Assembly: GCA_947476855.1 (NCBI GenBank)
Contig: CANJSR010000231.1
Coordinates: forward strand, 1 to 7,694
Direction: 5' to 3'
From: Acetobacteraceae bacterium
GTDB lineage: Bacteria; Pseudomonadota; Alphaproteobacteria; Acetobacterales; Acetobacteraceae
Length of the DNA stretch: 7,694 bases
In this document: in pieces, positions 6,748 to 7,694 of the stretch
How the letters are laid out: the number at the start of each line of letters is the position of its first letter
Position numbering within the stretch: the stretch's first letter is position 1
The notes under the pieces: model-generated
What the model saw: only the letters and a program-made list of their open reading frames with translations
What the model was told of the DNA's origin: nothing
Databases searched by the model: none
Made by a program: the position numbers and the translations under genes

Positions 6748-6800
6748 AAGTTTAGGGAGGAAACGTCCAAGAAAGCAGGGCACCGAAGCGCCGCTGCGAG
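6717..6800 (-). ncRNA. ar8/suhB (MmgR)-like small RNA, copy A
   Basis: On the minus strand this ~84-nt segment reads as a complete trans-acting sRNA gene. Near the 5' end is a hairpin GCAG-(C)-GGCGC-UUCG-GUGCC-CUGC (6775-6797) with a stable cUUCGg loop and one G·U pair. Then comes an unpaired stretch holding UUUCCUCCCU (plus-strand 6754-6763), an anti-Shine-Dalgarno-type core, and then the intrinsic terminator. I recognise this layout, core and size as the alphaproteobacterial ar8 family (Rfam suhB), whose S. meliloti member MmgR is about 77 nt and limits polyhydroxybutyrate accumulation. The core would bind ribosome binding sites of target mRNAs, probably with Hfq. The 5' end is estimated from the -10 and may be off by several bases. 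It lies downstream of copy B on the same strand and faces the converging epimerase gene. Confidence 0.82.
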
Positions 6801-6804
6801 ACAA

Positions 6805-6833
6805 ACTATGCCCTTCGCAGGTGCAGCATGCAA
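6805..6833 (-). promoter_or_regulatory. Predicted sigma-70-type promoter of sRNA copy A
   Basis: On the minus strand, TTGCAT (6833-6828) and CATAGT (6810-6805) are spaced by exactly 17 bp. They match three and four of six consensus bases. Transcription would start near 6800, just before the UUCG hairpin. Confidence 0.6.
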
Positions 6834-6841
6834 GCGGTTTT

Positions 6842-6856
6842 TGCTGCGTTGCAGCA
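6842..6856. promoter_or_regulatory. PhaR-like operator palindrome, copy A
   Basis: TGCTGC-GTT-GCAGCA is a perfect 6-bp dyad with a 3-bp spacer, 8 bp upstream of the -35 of sRNA copy A. It contains CTGC-N3-GCAG, the pattern I recall for PhaR, the repressor of phasin genes in Rhodobacter and Paracoccus. Binding by PhaR is inference. Confidence 0.5.
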
Positions 6857-6883
6857 TAATTTTTGAGGCCTGATCGTCGGACG

Positions 6884-6914
6884 AAAAAAAACGGCGGCCC
6901 TTGCGGTGCCGCCG
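6884..6914 (-). terminator. Intrinsic terminator of sRNA copy B
   Basis: The same structure as in copy A: stem CGGCGGC/GCCGCCG (6908-6914 with 6892-6898) followed on the minus strand by eight T (6891-6884). It should stop transcription before copy A, so the two sRNAs are probably separate transcripts. Confidence 0.9.
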
Positions 6915-6966
6915 AAGTTTAGGGAGGAAACGTCCAAGAAGCAGGGCGCCGAAGCGCCGCTGCGAG
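6884..6966 (-). ncRNA. ar8/suhB (MmgR)-like small RNA, copy B
   Basis: The second, upstream copy of the minus-strand sRNA, ~83 nt. The 5' hairpin is fully Watson-Crick here: GCAG-(C)-GGCGC-UUCG-GCGCC-CUGC (6941-6963), with the same bulged C. The single-stranded core UUUCCUCCCU corresponds to plus-strand 6921-6930, and the terminator follows directly. Core and terminator are identical to copy A, so both RNAs should share targets, while the promoters differ slightly (CATGTT against CATAGT at -10), which could give different expression. Family assignment rests on the conserved core, size and fold that I recall for ar8/suhB; Rfam was not run. The 5' end is estimated. Confidence 0.82.
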
Positions 6967-6970
6967 ACAA

Positions 6971-6999
6971 AACATGCTCTTCGCAGGTGCAGCATGCAA
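6971..6999 (-). promoter_or_regulatory. Predicted sigma-70-type promoter of sRNA copy B
   Basis: TTGCAT (6999-6994) and CATGTT (6976-6971) on the minus strand, 17 bp apart. The -10 is weaker than in copy A (three of six consensus bases). The expected start is near 6966. Confidence 0.55.
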
Positions 7000-7007
7000 G
7001 CGGTTTT

Positions 7008-7022
7008 TGCTGCGATGCAGCA
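7008..7022. promoter_or_regulatory. PhaR-like operator palindrome, copy B
   Basis: TGCTGC-GAT-GCAGCA, a perfect 6-bp dyad with a 3-bp spacer, at the same distance (8 bp) upstream of the -35 as in copy A. Only spacer bases differ between copies; the arms are fully kept, as expected for a protein-binding site. Confidence 0.5.
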
Positions 7023-7086
7023 TGTTTTTCGGCCGCCCGGGCGGGCGTTGCAAAAAAGCCACACCCCCCCCCTCGGCGGACCCAGG

Positions 7087-7102
7087 TTTGATCCAGATCA
7101 AA
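7087..7102. promoter_or_regulatory. FNR/FixK-type box upstream of the DUF6455 gene
   Basis: TTTGATCCAGATCAAA is a perfect dyad and matches the TTGAT-N4-ATCAA consensus of the FNR/FnrL/FixK/Anr regulators at all ten fixed positions. Its centre is 63 bp before the ATG at 7158. If it acts as a class II activator site near -41.5, transcription would start around 7136, leaving a leader of about 22 nt. The gene is thus likely induced at low oxygen (inference). Confidence 0.8.
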
Positions 7103-7157
7103 GCCCGTGCGGGAGGAACGCGGCAGCGTGACGCATGCCAGCCTCAAGGAGGCATCC

Positions 7158-7565
7158 ATGCCACACGTCCCCTCCGGAATTGACGACAGCCTGCTCACGC
7201 GGGCGTTTTCCTGGATCATGACCCACCGCACGCAAGAGGGTCGGGTCGCCGGTCTTTCCAATGGCGATCTGCGGAACCTCGCGGCCGACCTCGGTGTGAC
7301 CCAGGCCGATCTGCTGCACGTCCTGCCCGAGGGCACGCCGCCGCGCGACCTGATGGATCAGATGATCCGGGCCCATGGACTCGACCCGGCGGCGATCCGG
7401 GCCCTGCCGACGGCGATGGTGCGGGACTTGGAAGTCACCTGCTCCCGCTGCCAGAACGCCAGCCGGTGTGAACGGGACCTGAAGGCCGGGCAAGCCGCGG
7501 TCAACAGCCCGCATTATTGCGGCAACGCGCCGACCTTCGACGCGATGATCGATGCTCGCGCCTGA
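7158..7565 (+). CDS. DUF6455 family protein, four-cysteine type
   Basis: A 135-residue protein. The N-terminal part holds a helix-turn-helix-like pair, LSNGDLRNLAADLGVTQADLLHVL (33-56), followed by an alpha-helical middle. The C-terminal third carries C95-x2-C98-x5-C104-x16-C121 in the blocks TCSRCQNASRCERDL and HYCGNAPTFDAM. This is the arrangement I know from DUF6455 proteins of alphaproteobacteria; the cysteines may bind a metal ion or an iron-sulfur cluster, but this is not established. No signal peptide is seen, so it is probably cytoplasmic. The start at 7158 is secure: AAGGAGG (7146-7152) lies 5 nt ahead. A longer frame from 7107 would place the Shine-Dalgarno inside the gene and is rejected. 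A perfect FNR box upstream points to oxygen-dependent expression. It appears to be a single-gene unit closed by a terminator hairpin. Confidence 0.85.
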   Translation: MPHVPSGIDDSLLTRAFSWIMTHRTQEGRVAGLSNGDLRNLAADLGVTQADLLHVLPEGTPPRDLMDQMIRAHGLDPAAIRALPTAMVRDLEVTCSRCQNASRCERDLKAGQAAVNSPHYCGNAPTFDAMIDARA

Positions 7566-7593
7566 TCCGAGTCCGCCGCGAGTCTGACGCCCG

Positions 7594-7620
7594 CGACCCC
7601 CGCCGGCAGGGCGGGGGTTG
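7594..7620 (+). terminator. Terminator-like hairpin after the DUF6455 gene
   Basis: ACCCCCGCC (7596-7604) pairs perfectly with GGCGGGGGT (7610-7618) over a 5-nt loop, and the stem can extend by a G·U and a C-G pair. It lies 28 bp after the stop codon. The T-run behind it is poor (TTG), so the terminator may be weak; a TTTT follows only at 7636-7639. Confidence 0.65.
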
Positions 7621-7629
7621 GACGCAACA

Positions 7630-7684
7630 CGCGGCTTTTCCCTGACCCAGACGGCACAGCCGCGGATCGTGGACCGCCGTCCAC
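7630..7684. other. Inverted repeats at the right edge
   Basis: CGCGGCT (7630-7636) pairs with AGCCGCG (7658-7664) across 21 nt, and GTGGAC-CGCC-GTCCAC (7669-7684) is a perfect 6-bp hairpin. No gene is visible in 7621-7694. The structures may belong to an operator or promoter region of a gene beyond the window, but this cannot be judged. Confidence 0.35.
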
Positions 7685-7694
7685 CACGACGGGC

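Larger units (their letters stand above)
6712..7028. repeat. Tandem direct repeat, two ~145-bp copies
   Basis: Copy A (6712-6857) and copy B (6879-7023) match almost base for base from GGACG plus eight A to the GCAGCAT palindrome, with about five substitutions and one indel by eye. Between them lie 21 bases. The octamer GCCTGATC precedes both copies (6694-6701, which includes the epimerase stop codon, and 6868-6875), so the duplicated segment may start slightly earlier. Each copy contains a full sRNA gene on the minus strand, described separately. Confidence 0.93.

Noticed and set aside
6754..6763. AGGGAGGAAA on the plus strand as a Shine-Dalgarno of a small gene
   Set aside because: No start codon follows at a useful distance (CGTCCAAG comes next). 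On the minus strand the same bases are the CCUCCC core of the sRNA, and this is repeated at 6921-6930.
6712..7028. CRISPR-like or transposon-end reading of the direct repeats
   Set aside because: There are only two long copies with one 21-bp spacer and no transposase. The sRNA interpretation explains hairpin, core, terminator and promoter together.
6462..7131. Small Arg/Cys-rich open frames across the two repeats on both strands
   Set aside because: They lack ribosome binding sites, run through the terminator stems and promoters, and repeat only because the DNA is duplicated.
1..7694. tRNA, rRNA, insertion sequence, integrase or phage genes
   Set aside because: No cloverleaf, rRNA core sequence, transposase motif or attachment-site duplication could be seen anywhere in the window.

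Overview
The window is GC-rich bacterial DNA with dense, closely packed genes. Several features point to an alphaproteobacterium, most likely in the Rhodospirillales (Acetobacteraceae or Azospirillaceae type): the codon use, a DUF6455 gene behind an FNR-type box, a COG3826-type 2OG-Fe(II) oxygenase, TPR/glycosyltransferase-9 fusions, and above all two tandem small RNA genes carrying the UUUCCUCCCU core that I associate with the alphaproteobacterial ar8 (Rfam suhB / MmgR) family. The taxonomic call is inference; no rRNA or other strong marker is present.

Layout. (1) 1-2153, plus strand: the 3' end of an acyl-CoA dehydrogenase, a glutathione S-transferase family protein and a ketopantoate reductase family protein, with 48-56 bp gaps and good ribosome binding sites. 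This looks like a small catabolic operon cut by the window edge. (2) 2154-2375: a convergent intergenic stretch filled with nested inverted repeats, probably an interspersed palindromic repeat. (3) 5641-2376, minus strand: a TPR plus glycosyltransferase-9-like protein, then a stand-alone 'FD-x-x-W-Y ... H-Y' repeat protein whose front half is duplicated with an exact 154-residue offset, then a 2OG-Fe(II) oxygenase. (4) 5755-6699, plus strand and divergent from (3): an NAD-dependent nucleotide-sugar epimerase. Regions 3 and 4 together suggest a glycan-related locus. (5) 6700-7157: a 458-bp stretch without protein genes. It holds two ~145-bp tandem direct repeats, each of which reads on the minus strand as a complete sRNA gene: operator-like palindrome, -35/-10 with 17-bp spacing, UUCG hairpin, CCUCCC core and intrinsic terminator. 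It is followed by a perfect FNR/FixK-type box. (6) 7158-7565, plus strand: a DUF6455 four-cysteine protein with a strong Shine-Dalgarno and a 9-bp terminator hairpin behind it.

The most interesting object is the tandem sRNA pair. Each copy has a perfect TGCTGC-N3-GCAGCA palindrome just upstream of its -35, matching the CTGC-N3-GCAG pattern reported for PhaR, the PHA-granule regulator. MmgR of Sinorhizobium meliloti is known to limit polyhydroxybutyrate accumulation. The sequence therefore suggests a testable PhaR-to-sRNA circuit controlling PHA storage, although no pha gene lies inside this window.
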